From Hirundichthys speculiger (Eukaryota > Chordata > Actinopteri > Beloniformes > Exocoetidae), in NCBI GenBank assembly GCA_018398805.1, contig JAGFBZ010000945.1:1-64000 (forward strand): a DNA stretch of 64,000 bases, read 5' to 3'. A program made the position numbers and the translations under genes. Positions 33,546 through 46,574 of this stretch are shown one piece after another; position 1 is the stretch's first letter, and each line of letters starts with the position of its first letter. The notes beneath the pieces are model-generated. The model was given only the letters and a program-made list of their open reading frames with translations. It did not search any database and had not been told where the DNA came from.

Positions 33546-34800
33546 GAAGCGTAATAATAAAATAATAAATGATCAGTTTTATAGATGAGGGACAACGTCT
33601 TGGCATTAACGTAGTTTGCACATCTGACAGACTGTGAAAACGCGACCAGGACACGTCCTCATGTGGTCTGAGTGGAGCAGCTTCTCAGAGGGAACTCGTT
33701 TCTCATTTATCCTCCGTGATATAACAAGTCTGATCCTCTCCTCCAAGACCAGCTGAAGAATCCACTCAAAACTCACGACATTTGCTCATGTAGATCCTTT
33801 TTTATCGGCGTAAAGAGGCAGATGTAGCATCGCATAAGTGGATCCGAAAATGTTGAATTAGACTTCCATCCTTAAGACGACCTCGTGCCTCGGCGGTGAA
33901 AAGGAGGGGTCGACGGGATTTTGAGTAAAGTTCCTTTCCCCGTATCTTCAGCCCTCTAACCGGGGCTACTGACAGGCCACGGCGCTGAACCTCCAATCCT
34001 CCATCCTCTTATGGATCCCCCAGAAGTCCGTGTCATCGTACCTGACGGCTCATTCCAGCGAACAGCCGTCTCTGCCTGCATCCTCCCCGGGACGAGCTGA
34101 CGGATAATAAATCTTATTATTGACGGCGCCTGTTCCCCCCGCCGTCCCGTGTTCCCGTCCCCCGGGGCTCATCCTCTGACTCCCACAGCTCCGGCGCTCT
34201 CACAGAAGACGGCGGTGCCATGCCAACATCAGATTTAACAAGGGAGTTACCACAATTTAATAACCCGGCGTGAGCCGGCGCGGTCGAGATAACGTGATCT
34301 CTGCGTGTTTGACACTCGCCGTGATGCTTTCTGACGCGCTATCCAGAGACGTCGAGGGTTTGATACATCGCCCTGCCAACAAACGTCTTCTTGTAACTTT
34401 TGTTTTCCTGTGGCGCGACCGGAGTGGAGCTCTGTGGGAGGATCCTGCATCTGAGCAGGTTTCATGTGTTGTTTTTAGTTAATTAAAAAGGTAAATGCAG
34501 AAATGTGCCTGCAGCCCAGGATGCAGATGTTGGCTCGCTTCCACGTTAATACCACAGCCATGATGTAAATCTGATGCTTTTAAGAGGACAGAGAGACAGG
34601 TCAGCACTGCGCTGATTAAAAAATACCTCCGGGCGAATAATACCATAAATAAACAAACTATTTTGGTATTTGTCAACAGCATCAGCTAATTTATGTCTCA
34701 CAGACATAGTGGTATCATCTTCTGTGCTATCAGTTAAAAGGGTTGGAGAGGCCTTTTTTTTTTGACGTCTGGTTGTAAGAGATACTTTTTCATGGTGTGG
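33546..34800. other. Intron, unique sequence
   Basis: GC-rich middle part. The segment 34085-34130 (…GGATAATAAATCTTATTATT…) is a short clean AT palindrome. No exon or repeat recognised. Confidence 0.4.
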
Positions 34801-34808
34801 ATATTAAG

Positions 34809-35175
34809 TAGGGGTGAGTATTGGCAAGGACCTCGCAATACGATATGTATCATGCTACTTGGGCCACGATACGATATTATCACAATATCACGACATATTG
34901 CGATATTCTACCCAGTTAATATCAAAATTAAAAGTAGAGATGAAAAATCAAGTTGCTGTATATGTTCATCAGATGATATTGATCATTCAGACAAATTGAG
35001 TCAAAACTATTTGCTTCAAAACAACCTATTTATTGTTTATTATTAGTGTTTTTGCACATTTAAGTAACTATTAGTAACCAATAAAAGATCGATATTAGGA
35101 GCTGAAAAATCGATATTATATTGGAGGGGCGAAAATCACAATATATTGCCAAATCGATTTTTTTTCACACCCCTA
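34809..35175 (+). mobile_element. Family B hAT-like MITE, copy 4
   Basis: It runs from TAGGGGTGAGTATTGGCAAG to TTTTTCACACCCCTA, with a perfect 8-bp duplication ATATTAAG (34801-34808 and 35176-35183). Confidence 0.95.
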
Positions 35176-35249
35176 ATATTAAGAGAATTAGATGTTGGTG
35201 CAAAGACAGGCGCTCCGTGACAAAGTAATCTAATGAATAAACTCATGAA

Positions 35250-36094
35250 CAGGGGTGGGCAATTCATTTTTACAAGGGGCCACATGAAAAACCTGAGTTG
35301 TGTCAGAGGGCCACATCAACGATAACTTGAACTTAATCCTGCTACACTTTCTTCCATTGTAAAATGCATTAAATTATATATTCTAAATAGCTGGTACTGG
35401 TAATTAGAAGAATACAATTATTCTGTAGATATTTATATTAGGCTCTGTGAAATTGTGGCGTATAGGTCGAGTAAAAAAACAAAAATAATCATTAATAAGT
35501 CCAATTTATTCTTAACTTGTTAAATTCCTCAAACTGTGAATTACAACACATCTATAGAAACACATCAATTAAATGAATAATGTTTTAATGTTTTCCACCT
35601 CATTTTACCAATTCCTTGTTGGGTTTGCAGTTTTGCTTGCAATGCATCAGCCTCTGTTGCGCGCTCTTTATCAGACAGATTTCTGTATTCTACCTCATGT
35701 TTGGTCGTGTAGTGCGGATTCAAATTATAATCTTTAAACAGCGATCTGTCTAGCACAAATCACGGCTTCACCTTTTAATTTCTGTAAAGAAATACTTAGC
35801 GGTCCATGTCTTGTTGGAAGCACGTCATTCCTTGTCAACTTTTCTTTTCTTAGCGTCAGCACACATTTTAACGGCAGCATCACTTAGCGCTGTTTACCTT
35901 CATGCAAGTACGCTACACGGAAGTACTACGCCTTTCAAAATAAAAGCACCACAGTTGTATTGCACGCACGACATAGATTTTTTTTTTTTTATTAAGTTGT
36001 AATCAAACGTATTTTTTGATTGGCCTCATGCGGGCCGGACAGAGACGCACAAAGGGCCGGATGTGGCCCGCGGGCCGTGTTTTGCCCAGGTCTG
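35250..36094 (-). mobile_element. Charlie-like hAT with transposase remnant
   Basis: The ends are CAGGGGTGGGCAATTC and, inverted, GTTTTGCCCAGGTCTG; the duplication is CTCATGAA (35242-35249) and CTCATGAG (36095-36102), 7/8. On the minus strand, 35756-35565 reads LFKDYNLNPHYTTKHEVEYR, NLSDKERATEADALQAKL and QTQQG, like the N-terminal zinc-finger region of GTF2IRD2/Charlie-type hAT transposases (H-Y-x-T-K-H). The catalytic part is absent. Confidence 0.88.
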
Positions 36095-36102
36095 CTCATG
36101 AG

Positions 36103-37559
36103 TCTTGTGAATCTCGTGCAGGTCAACCACACTCCCTTCTCCTCAAAACTAAAAACTCATTTTTGTACAAACAGGCTCCAAAAAGACAAAACTGTCCTGA
36201 AGTTCTCCGACTGGTGAAGTCGACGCCGTTACTGTTCAGACTCTTGATTTAACGCTAAAAACGAAGATCTGCTGCACAAACAGCGACACAAGTCCTCGTC
36301 GCTGCCTGTGAACGCATGGAAGACGACACTCAACCGTCACAAAAATAATGATTTGATGCAAAAAAAAAAAAGAAAAAGAATGAGAGTTTAATGTTTTGGG
36401 ATGCTTTTGCTGAGCGCTCCGGATGATTCGAGCTGCTCCGCGGGAGCAGATGACGTTCGGAGCGACTAAAAACAGCAGCGCCTTCAGAGAACCGGCGTGA
36501 CTGTAAATGTGATGACAAACAGACGGCATTAATCAGCTGCTCTTTGCTCGATGACTGAATTAATTAACACTCTGCAGCTGGTTCCATGTCACCGAATACT
36601 CGTTGCATTTAAGACGCCGTTTCTGTCCGCTGAACGCTTCAGTCGTGTCTGAGGAATATTCTGTTTGCTTCTTTAATGCGAGTGTAATGAAAGTAGGCTG
36701 GCATGCGCTGACGGGCGGACGGGGCCACATGCAGGTGGTCGGCGTGCGCAGGCGCGGCCAGCTGGGGGTGGTGTGATGATGTCACCGCACAGAGACATGA
36801 GGGTGGTGGTGGTGGTGACAGCGGGGGGGGAGAGGAGGTGGGGCGGCTTCTGGCCTGTGGCCTCGTCCATCATCACGGCAGAGCCATCAGCTGTAACAGA
36901 CACCGGCTGACCCGGGAACCCTCGGGCTGGCCGGGGGAGGGGGGGACTTTTCCACTCGTGCGAGTGGCGTGGCAGAGCGTTGTTGATCATTTGAAATAAA
37001 TAAATCTGAAAAACCGTCGGATGAACCTGAAAGGTCGTCGAGAAAAGGAGAAAAACAGAATCGTCATTTTCTTGTGAAACTTCCGTCTGTGACGATAAAC
37101 AAGTGCACGTGCGATAAACAAGTGCACGTGCAGCGGGACTGATTGATAAAGTCTCAGCGGCGCGACCGCAGAAATGATCCCAAAGAAACCGCAAATTATC
37201 ACCGTCTGGGCGTTCGTCCAAAAAACTGACAGCAAGCAGCTCTAAGAGACGACGCGACGCCGCACACATCCGGACAAATGTGACAAAATACAAAAATGAA
37301 CGCGCGGCAGGTCAAACTTGGAACCAACAACAGCATCCTGGAGTCATCTTCACGCTTGAAGCTTAGGTTATACGCACTTGAATATACGAGTCCGCTCATC
37401 CATCAACTACCATTAATCCCAGTTCAGGTCACTGGGGCAGCAGTCTGAGCGGGGAGGCCCAGACATCCCTCTGCTCTACTCCACCAGGGGAAACACAGAG
37501 GCCTTTCTACGACGGCCAAGAGATATAAAATCTCTAGTAAATCCCAGGTCTGCTGTGGA
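36103..37559. other. Intron, unique sequence
   Basis: The block 36490-36590 (…GGCATTAATCAGCTGC…GAATTAATTAACACTCTGC…) looks like a conserved non-coding candidate. A 206-codon frame on the minus strand at 36673-37293 has no recognisable domain and contains homopolymeric stretches; I do not annotate it as a gene. Confidence 0.4.
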
Positions 37560-38645
37560 TAGAGGTGCACGATAACTATCGGGCCGATAACAGGAAATTA
37601 TGACGTCATCCCGATAAGTCCGATATCACGACGAATAGCCCTGATAACATATATTTTTGTCAACACAGCAGTGTCTTGCTCCCTCTGAGCCTTGAATGAC
37701 CGGCAGTGAATGTTATGTTCAAGTGACGTCGGCATAATCAGAAAAAAGATTTCTCAGTCAGGAAAATCAAGAATACCCCCTCATGCCAGAAAACAACTCG
37801 TTAACTCGGTCATAATTTTAGTAGTTGCTGACTTGAATTGATATTCGCAGTATTTTTCCACATGTTACACATAAAAAATAGAAAAAAATAGAAAAGACTG
37901 AAAGAACGACTAGCAAATGAGGGAACGTGGGAATTTACGTTACACCTTGAATGCAGCCTGCAGCACAGCGTACTGATCACAACAAACATGGCGGCGTGGA
38001 ACTTCGTTAAAGTTTCAGAAGAAGATAGTTTGGTGGTTATTTGTGACGAATCCTCCGAGCGAATTCTACGAGGAGGGAAGCACAAGCTTTAATACGTAAA
38101 ACCTGATCAGCCACCTACAACATAACAATCGCTTCCATGTAGTTTTGAAATCGCGCTAATGTGAGCTAACGGAAGCTAATGCTAACATGTGCAAGCCTCA
38201 TTTCTCTCATCTAAAGCTTCCATGAGATTAAAAAATAAAAAACAAAAACTACTGAACCTCATTGACTTTAAAGGTATTAATTCAAATGGAACCACAAGCC
38301 AAAATCCTTTAAATGTTAATCTTTTTCAGTTTGTAATTCTGATGCATGTATTTCCATCAGTTCAAGGAGCCTTTATTTTTTATATCAGTCAGTAATGAAC
38401 CTTATTTAAGTTAATGTGAGATATCAAATAGGTTGTTTGTTAGCTTTATGAAAATGTTTGAGAGGCTTGCCAATAATTTTTCATTGGAAAAAATAAATAT
38501 CTGTTCATTTAAAAAGTCTAAACTATTTTTGATTTTGTTCATGGTATTGATGTAATGATCTTAGGTATATGTGTGTGTTATCGGTATCGGCCTTTAGGAG
38601 CTGAAAGTTATTGGTTATCTGTATCGTTTTTAAAAAAAAGTTATC
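37560..38645 (+). mobile_element. Family C hAT-like element, copy 3
   Basis: It starts TAGAGGTGCACGATAACTATC and is colinear with 61857-62975 until about 38645, where the right terminus is lost (AAGTTATCAACAGG). In the small MAAWNFVKV frame at 37988 the stop TGA is CGA, extending it by 11 codons. Confidence 0.83.
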
Positions 38646-39471
38646 AACAGGACTCTTAAATGTCGTCATTATTAAGGTTAAATAATTACAGTCTGCACCT
38701 AAATTAAAAACAAACAAATCAAAACTGTCCATACTTCCAGAGCACAATCGATATTTTTTCCAAATGTTGAGTAACATGCAAGGAGACGACATCCTTGATG
38801 AATAATTAAGTGTGAATAGGCTTCTGTGTGCTTTTCCAGAGCGGCCGTGAGCTCCCGAAGCCATAAAAACATCAATAACGTAAATAAGACATGACGAAAA
38901 CATGCTTTCCCCGTGAACTCGACCTTGACCCCGACCCGGCTCTGCTAACTGACAGAACCGTCAGCGCTGAATGGGGCTTTGTCAGGCGGCGGTTCACGTC
39001 AAACACAACACACAGCGTCACGTCTGGTCAGAGGGACGGCTCCGGCTGTCAATCAGCAGATCCCATTAGACACGTCCGGAGGAAGAGCCTGCGGCTGTGT
39101 CCACTTAAGGACCGCCATTACAACATACGTTACGAGTGCATGTGTTTGTGAGTGCGGACGCGTCCAGGGTGGGTGTTTGTGGAGGGGGGGGGGGGGGGGG
39201 GGTGTCTCATAAAGCCTTTTTTATGAGTGACTGGGCCACTTGAAGGTTTAGCTCCTCTAAAAGGGGCGACGCGGGGTTTCCACGAGGGACGTGAACTTCT
39301 GCCCGGAGTGATACGTGTCAAGACCCTCCGGCACATCAGCAGAGAGGCTCGGGACAGGGGGTTCATCATCCATCCATCCAACTCTGAATCAAACCACCGC
39401 CTTGTTGAGAAAAACGTTTACTATTACATGCAAGCTTTTTTTTTTCATTAGGAATTGGTAAATTATTTTAG
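38646..39471. other. Intron, unique sequence
   Basis: G run at about 39184-39202; nothing else recognised. Confidence 0.4.
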
Positions 39472-39479
39472 TTATTAAC

Positions 39480-40605
39480 TAGGGGTGAGTATTGGCAAGG
39501 ACCTCGCAATTTGATATGTATCATGATACTTGGGTCACGATACAATATTATCACGGTATCGCGATATCACGATATATTTGGATTAGGGCTAGACAAGTTA
39601 ACGCGTTATTAGCGCGTTAACTGATTAATTTATTAACGCCGACATTTATTTTGCATGTTGCTTACGTGCTTTTAATTTGAAAAGTCTGTTACTGGCTGCT
39701 CCAGAACTGAAAGAGAAACATGGCAGGTAAACATGGAAAAGATAAAACAGACATGGAGAACGTTAAAAATCTGTGTACTTTACAGTTCTGGTAGCAACTC
39801 AGGTAGCAATATTAACAATTCTGTCTGAAAAAAAAAAAAAATTCTGGACTGCAACAAAACTTTGGCGTCATTCCTCCATGTTCCATCAGATCTGCTCCAT
39901 GTGTTCACTGTCCTGCTGTTCTCTAGCTGGTTACTTCAGTGCGGCTCCATCTAGTGGCACAGATGTGTAATGACAACTGAAAGTCCAGTCCTCGATTATA
40001 AAACAAATTCAGTTCTTTGGCCCGTTTTTTACTTTCGTATTTTTGATCCAAGTCTAAAATTGAAATATTAAAAAAAATCAGGGATTTTTTTCGTTTTTTG
40101 TGTTAGATTAAAAAAACGAAAAACATAATAAAATTACATTTTTTAATTTTTTTTTTTATTTTTGATTGACAATTGACGGATTGATAAAGTTACTGAACTC
40201 ATGGACATTTTCATTTTAAAGTTCTCCCAGACGGAGGATTCAACTGAAACAAGGTTATTTGTAACAACTGAAAAAAAAAAGAAAAATAGATATTAGGAGC
40301 TGAAAAATCGATATTATATATTGGGCGGCCGAAAATAGCGATATATTGCCAAATCGATTTTTTTTTTCACACCCCTAGTCCAGAGAGCCCGCTCCTTCAA
40401 AAAGCCACTAAAATTGTTATTGTTTATATTGTTGATATTGTTTATTATTAGAGTTTTTGCACATTTAATAAATAAATTAAATTAAATAAATAGAATAAAA
40501 ATTTCCGAAAAAAATCGATATTAGGAGCTAAAAAAAATCGATATTATATTGGGCGGCCGAAAATCGCGATATGTTACCAAATCGATTTTTTTTTTCACAC
40601 CCCTA
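39480..40605 (+). mobile_element. Family B composite element with duplicated right arm, interrupted by family A
   Basis: The outer ends TAGGGGTGAGTATTGGCAAG and TTTCACACCCCTA are flanked by a perfect 8-bp duplication TTATTAAC (39472-39479 and 40606-40613). Inside there is a first right arm ending CACACCCCTAG at about 40377, then a unique TCCAGAGAGCCCGCTCC segment, an AT-rich spacer and a second right arm. A broken family A copy occupies about 39594-40270. Confidence 0.9.
39594..40270 (+). mobile_element. Family A element, copy 4, right half missing
   Basis: It starts TAGGGCTAGACAAGTTAACG and follows the family through GGTTATTTGTAACAACTG, then breaks at an A run and returns to family B sequence. 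The GATTAATCG right arm is absent. Confidence 0.85.
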
Positions 40606-40613
40606 TTATTAAC

Positions 40614-42417
40614 TGAGTTTATCAATTAAACCTCAACAGCTGAAAATGCGTCTATCCAGCTCAAATATACAGAGCTTTGTCCATTTGTTATTGATATCTT
40701 ATACGTCAACATTCACGCAGGGCTGAGTGATGTGACCTCATCAATATCCTGATTAACTGAACATCTTTATTTTAGTTCTCCATGTCTGTATATGGCGTTA
40801 ACACAGAGGAACTATTTGATCAGACTAGTGAAGTATAGTTTTAAATGTTTTCAATGATTTATCTGTTCATTTGTGCTCTTAAATCTCTTGCTTTACTGGT
40901 GTTTATTGTTTTAACCTCAACTGCTTCTTTAATACACTTTTAGCAGTGCATGCATCTTGTAAATGTGCACATGTGCACGGCTTCTGGCTGTTTCCTGCAG
41001 ATGTGCGTGAACTGAGGGGACGTACTTCAGTGTTTCTGCTGGTGTTGTGCTTGTTTGTGTCAATTTTTGTACCTGGTTTTAGTTTCAGTTTCAGTGTCAG
41101 TGCAGTAGGACACAGTGGAGAAACTGATAACTGAGTTAAAAGGAAATAACTGAAATAATCATTCATCCTATCATTTGCAGTATCCTAAAGCGTACTGATT
41201 AAAAATCTTTCTTGATAAAAAAAAAAGTCCCTAGTACTTAGAGGCGGTTTCCTGGCTCTGGTGAGAAGACACGCCGTCTCCTGAACTGTGTTGTTGCTCC
41301 AAACAAAAATACTGGCGGTGGAACGAAGCATTATTGAGAAAGAAGAGCTGGCGTTCGGGCCTCCGCCACGTCGGTCCGACTCCATCACCCTGAGTGATGG
41401 GTTGAAGACACATGGGGCCCACACACACTCAGACTTTGCTGTTATAGATTTAAAACACGACTGAGGTTCTGGTTGCAGATGCCAGCGCAGTTAGCATCAA
41501 TCATGCTGCCGATTCTTTTGGGCCAGTGAGTGATGGGCCCCGGTCAGCCGGTCGGACACCGGCCCTCAACTTCTGTTTCAGACGCTGAGTGATGCACAAG
41601 TCCGTCGGGAGACACACAAGCATCATGAATGTGTCGGAGCATTCGGGGAGAAGAGGGAAAGGGGGGGGGAGGGGAGGGGTCCGGGTGTCGGAAAGGAAAC
41701 CCGGAGAGGCCGGAGAATGCTGCTGCAATAAAGAGTATTTACAGTGAGGAGCATAACTACGACAGGAGTCGTGTTAGCCTCACATAAAGCTGTTGTCCTT
41801 CAAGCCACCAGTTATCACGTTACGACACCGTCAACGTCACTTCATAAAGGGGCAGCAGGAACTCAGCCGCTGTGGCCAAATGCGAATAGATGCTGCTCCT
41901 CACAAACCCGGAGAAAGATTTCATGTCCACACCTGCAACGATGAGCTTCCACGCTGAAATGTGACGTATTTTGCACCTGACACCTCAGGTAAATTCAACC
42001 CTCGTGAATGGAAAAACAAATTTGTTGTGCTGTAGACCTCGTTTCAAATGCACTGGGAAACTTCTCTGATTCGCCAAGAATTTATCACCAAGCTATCATC
42101 GGAAGATAGCACGCAGTCCCTTGATGATGGTGTAAACAACATCTTGTAGAAGGAACATCAAGTCCTGAGGACTTTAATATCCTTGGCATCGGCTATTTGG
42201 CAGCCAGAGTCTCGATTTAATATCCTGCAACTGCCTGCATGTGTGGTCTTAGAGCCATGAGAGTATTTCCATCTGGGTCAACGACCCGTTATCAGTCGTC
42301 TGAACACCATGTGACATGCATTTACAGCAAAGGGCCAGCAGGTGGCTCCCTCATTTGGCTCAATCAAGAAAACAAAGGTAAGTGTAGTTCTTCGCCTGAC
42401 CAGCAGGGGCTGGTGGT
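40614..42417. other. Intron, unique sequence
   Basis: About 1.8 kb with no recognised repeat or exon. G runs at 41663-41675. Confidence 0.4.
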
Positions 42418-43469
42418 TAGGGATGGGAATTGATAAGATTTTTACGATTCCGATTCAATTATCAATACTGTTTAACAATTTGATTCTTTAGCGATTCTCT
42501 TATCGATTCTAATTTGGGGAAAAAGGAGAGCTAACAGTTTTATTAGCATAATTTTTTTTTTCTTAGAAGTCACGAGCTTACAAACTCAACAGCGAGGTCA
42601 AAAGAGGCCCAAAGCCTGGATAACGTGTTAACTGTTGTAATATGTAACTGTGCAAATACAAAAGAATGTGTAACATTTTACTAACAGATTTTTCCTAATA
42701 GAAATTTAAAAAAATCTCCCTTTTAAAAGAATATATGAGCTCACTAAGCACTCAAAAATAATAAAGAAAGAGAAATACTATCAAATACAACGGAACAGTG
42801 CATAGTACAAATCTGCAAATACTATGAAGAATTAACAAAACTTTAGCAGAAAAATAATCATGTCTTCCAGCCTCTGAACCAGCCAGACTCTCTCTCTCAT
42901 CACGGTCATCTTCTAAATGTAATGCAGAAGGCATTCGTTTGATAGCATAGCGTTAATGTTATAGCGTGTTTTACAAAGAAGCACATGGGCAGTGGGATAG
43001 CTACTAACCAGAGTTACCAGAGGTGATCTTAGCTTGGCTACTGCTGCTGGGTTGAGATCCATCAGTGCGAAGCGTCAAAAACACGACACTCGTTATCGCA
43101 TGTTTTGTGCGCAAATGTTTCTGCATGTTAGCCGTGTTCCCTCCCGACGCTGTTATCTCCATTTTACAATGACTGCAAGTTGCCTTGTTGCCATCTTTCT
43201 TTGGCGAAGTGAAGCCAAACTATGTAGCGTTTGAACCTGGTGGGCGCCATTGTTGTTTACAACTCCAATCCGCGTGCTAAACCGACGTAGCTTAATCACG
43301 TAAGTGCTTTCTGGAATTGACTGTGTGTAACTTGCGTGAATTACGTGAGAATCGATGAGAGAATCGCTAGATAAACTACCAAACGATTCCATGGAATTGA
43401 AACACACTAAACCAGTTCTCTACAAGGAACCGGTTCTCTACAGGAACCGGTTCTCGATTCCCAACCCTA
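42418..43469 (+). mobile_element. hAT-like element G (TAGGGATGGGAATTGA ends)
   Basis: It runs from TAGGGATGGGAATTGATAAG to GGTTCTCGATTCCCAACCCTA. The subterminal GATTCCGATTC/CGGTTCTC repeats are typical of these MITEs. A convincing target duplication is not visible (ctggtggt and gtggcaca). Confidence 0.78.
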
Positions 43470-44921
43470 GTGGCACAAGCAACATTTGACGACAGCGTGG
43501 AGGAAAGAACGTGGCCCCCTTGTGTTACTGCAAAAGGTTTACGGGCCAAGCGATCCACTGAGTTTGGGTTCCCGGATGACCCCGGGCATCGGCGCTGATA
43601 TCTGACCTCTGAGTCACCGTCGGCTAAAATAACTGCAGAACCTGACGGTTGACCCTGAGCCGGTTCAGCGAGAGACGTGGCCCCGCGCTGCCGAGGTGAA
43701 ATGGGTCCAGGGGTTAAAGGTCAGCCGTGGGAAAAGAGGGATGACAGCGTGATGAGGAGCAGTCGGGTCTCTTGTAGGCCCGGGTGCTAATCTGGTGAGG
43801 GCAGGAGGGCGAAAGGGCTTTCGCTCTGCTCTGCAGAGGACTGGCAGGTGCTCCGGGGAGCCCTGGCTCCAGACAAACGAGCCGTTCTGACCTTTTTCTT
43901 TCTTCATCCACTTCTCTCCAGGAATTTGTCACTTCTTGCAAACATAAATGATGCTTTTTTTCCCCCCTCATTTCAGTAGCAGACCTTTTTCTTGATAACT
44001 TAGAGCTGTGCGTGGACGTACGCGCCTCCTGCCCTTCTCCTGTGCAGCATCCTCACCCCCCCCCCCCCCCCCCTCGCCCCCTTCATTCCACGGTGGCACT
44101 CTGGGTGCAGCTGCCAGGCCCTAATTGGTCCCTTTGGGTCCGGGAGGAGCTGGCAGCAGTCCGCTGAAATGCTGATCGCAACCAGGAGGAGCGGGCATCT
44201 GCTCAGAGCGGACGCCGCCGCCGCTGAACCGCTGGCATCTTCTGCTCGCGCTCGCACGCACGCACGTTCAAAAAGGTCTTTCAAAGTCACAGGAGCCTGA
44301 AGGCAACGCGGCCAAACGTCTCGGTTCAGTCCCTGGTGAGATCAGATGAGCGTTTTAGAAGTTCGTTAGAGAGATTTCATGTGTTTGACTGTTGTTTCAG
44401 GTGCAAGCCATGACACAAAATAGCAGAAAATGACGACAGTCAGTTATTTTACTAAGGTTTTCTGTCTTTTCTGTACTTTAAAACCAATAAAAAGCTTATT
44501 TGAGTTTGAGTGAAGTATATGTAGTATGTACTGTAGTATATATTGTAGTACGTACTGTAGTGTGAATGTGAATGGATATGAAATTACAACTAAAATTTAG
44601 GATAAAGGCCTCAAAAACCGGATACATTTTAAGGGTAATCATTGAACATTGGAGAAGGGGTAGGATTAAATAAGTCTGACTTCTTCCTACACCTTTTCAG
44701 ACATGTTAAACCAGATGTGTTTTACATATTAATATGTATGTGTATGTATGTATATAGATCAGTGTGTATACATTGAGTATAAATTTTGTTTATTTTTTAT
44801 TTCTTCTTTTTTGGGGTGAATATGTCGATTTAATATTTAGATTTATTTACAAGAGGTTCTTTATGTTTCTAAATTAAGGTTATGCACATGTGTCAGTGTA
44901 TATTGATTTATGCATTATTAT
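43470..44921. other. Intron, unique sequence
   Basis: C run of about 17 at 44057-44073. 44500-44570 has short TAGTATGTACTGTAGTA repeats. No exon recognised. Confidence 0.4.
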
Positions 44922-44929
44922 ATATTTTG

Positions 44930-45562
44930 TAGAGGTGTGAAAAAAAATTGATTTGGCGATATATTGCGATTTTCGGCCGCCCAATATAATATCGATTTTT
45001 CAGCTCCTAATATAATTTTTTAGGAAATATTTATTCTATTTATTTTATTTTATTCTATTTATTTTATTTTATTTATTTATTAAAAGTGCAAAAACTCTAA
45101 TAATAAACAATATTAACAATATAAACAATAACAATTTTAGTGGCTTTTTGAAGGAAACGGGCACTCTGGACTAGGAGTGTGAAAAAAAAACGATTTGGCG
45201 ATATATCGCAATTTTCGGCCGCCCAATATAATACCGATTTTTCAGCTCCTAATATCATTTTTTTAGGAAAATTGTTTAATTTTCACATTTAAATTGTTTA
45301 AAATTTAAATGTGCAAAAACACTAATAATAAACAATAAATAAGTTGTTTTGAAGCAAATAGTTTTGACTCAATTTGTCCTCTGAATGATCAATATCATCT
45401 GATGAACATATACAGCAACTTGATTTTTCATCTCTACTTTCAATTTTGATATTAACTGGGTAGAATATTGCAATATATCATGGCATCTTGATAATATCGT
45501 ATCGTGACCCAAGTATCATGATACATATCGTATTGCGAGGTCCTTGCCGATACTCACCCCTA
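44930..45562 (-). mobile_element. Family B composite element with duplicated right arm, intact copy
   Basis: In reverse it reads TAGGGGTGAGTATCGGCAAG … CACACTCCTAGTCCAGAGTG … to CACACCTCTA. The duplication is atattttg (44922-44929) and atatttta (45563-45570), 7/8. It has the same internal arm junction and CCAGAG(A/T)G(C)CCG spacer as 39480-40605. Confidence 0.9.
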
Positions 45563-45570
45563 ATATTTTA

Positions 45571-46574
45571 TTTTATAAATATATTATATTTATTTTCAGA
45601 TACATAGATTCATGATACTGTTAAAAATGTCTATGCTTTAAAAGATTGTTTTGACATGTCTGGAATGAATCAATAAATGAAAATGGAAAAAGTTCCAACA
45701 GCAATTCATTCATTTGTACGTCGCTGCAGAGTGTAAAATAAAAGTTTGAAAAGTCAAGTGGAACCAAGTTAAACCAAACCTCTGATGAATTAAATCAAAT
45801 CGTAGTTGAAACAGATGGAATAACCCCGGCGTCGCCAGGAGGAACATCTCGTCTGTTTACATCATCATCTGAGTAATCCGATACAGGCTGCTCCAAACAG
45901 GGTCATTAATACACGCAAACTCATTACAGCAAGAATGCAATGAAAGACGAGCTTGAATGTGAGACAGATATCAGTGAATAGAAGCCTGGTAATCCTTTCT
46001 GAAATAGCCCCGAGGTCATGAACCTCCAGTACACAAGCTAAACTGTACGGGAGCAGCGCCGCTATCAAGTAGCAGCCGCACAGACACGTATGGGAGGGTT
46101 GCTGTAAACAGAAAGTGTTAAGAGGCGGTGATCTAATTTGGTTTGTGCCAGGACAAGAGGTGCAGAGGAGATGGATATGGCTTCTTTATTTCACCGCGTG
46201 TTGAAGCGAATGCATCGGCACGGAGAAATCGAAGTTCCTCCCCGTTACGGTGATGCAGTCGTGCGTTTGACGCACAAGTTTTTCACCGCGAGGACACCCA
46301 AAGTCATTCGTATAACATAAAAATAACCCGTGGAGACATGACGACCGAAACGTTTGGGACAACAAACCGAACCCATCGCGCCTGCCAAGTTGCTCGATGC
46401 CATGAAGCGAATACTCGTTAAAGACGGGACTGGCTGCTGTGCTGGTGATCCGCCTCGTTTTGTGTGTGAACAGCCAAGGTGGGACAGCGGGCGTTTCCGC
46501 TGCACCCCTGATCTACCTTGGGAAGGTAATAACAGCGGCGAAACAAACGGGCTTTGAGCAGAAAAGGTGAGAAT
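45571..46574. other. Intron, unique sequence
   Basis: 45840-46080 is a clean, non-repetitive block (…AGTAATCCGATACAGGCTGC…) that could be a conserved non-coding element. Short frames at 46138 and 46354 match nothing known. Confidence 0.4.

Noticed and set aside
36673..37293. 206-codon minus-strand ORF as a possible gene
   Set aside because: No recognisable motif, no matching splice sites or homologous phase, and poly-Thr from a GGT repeat. It lies in zc3h3 intron sequence.
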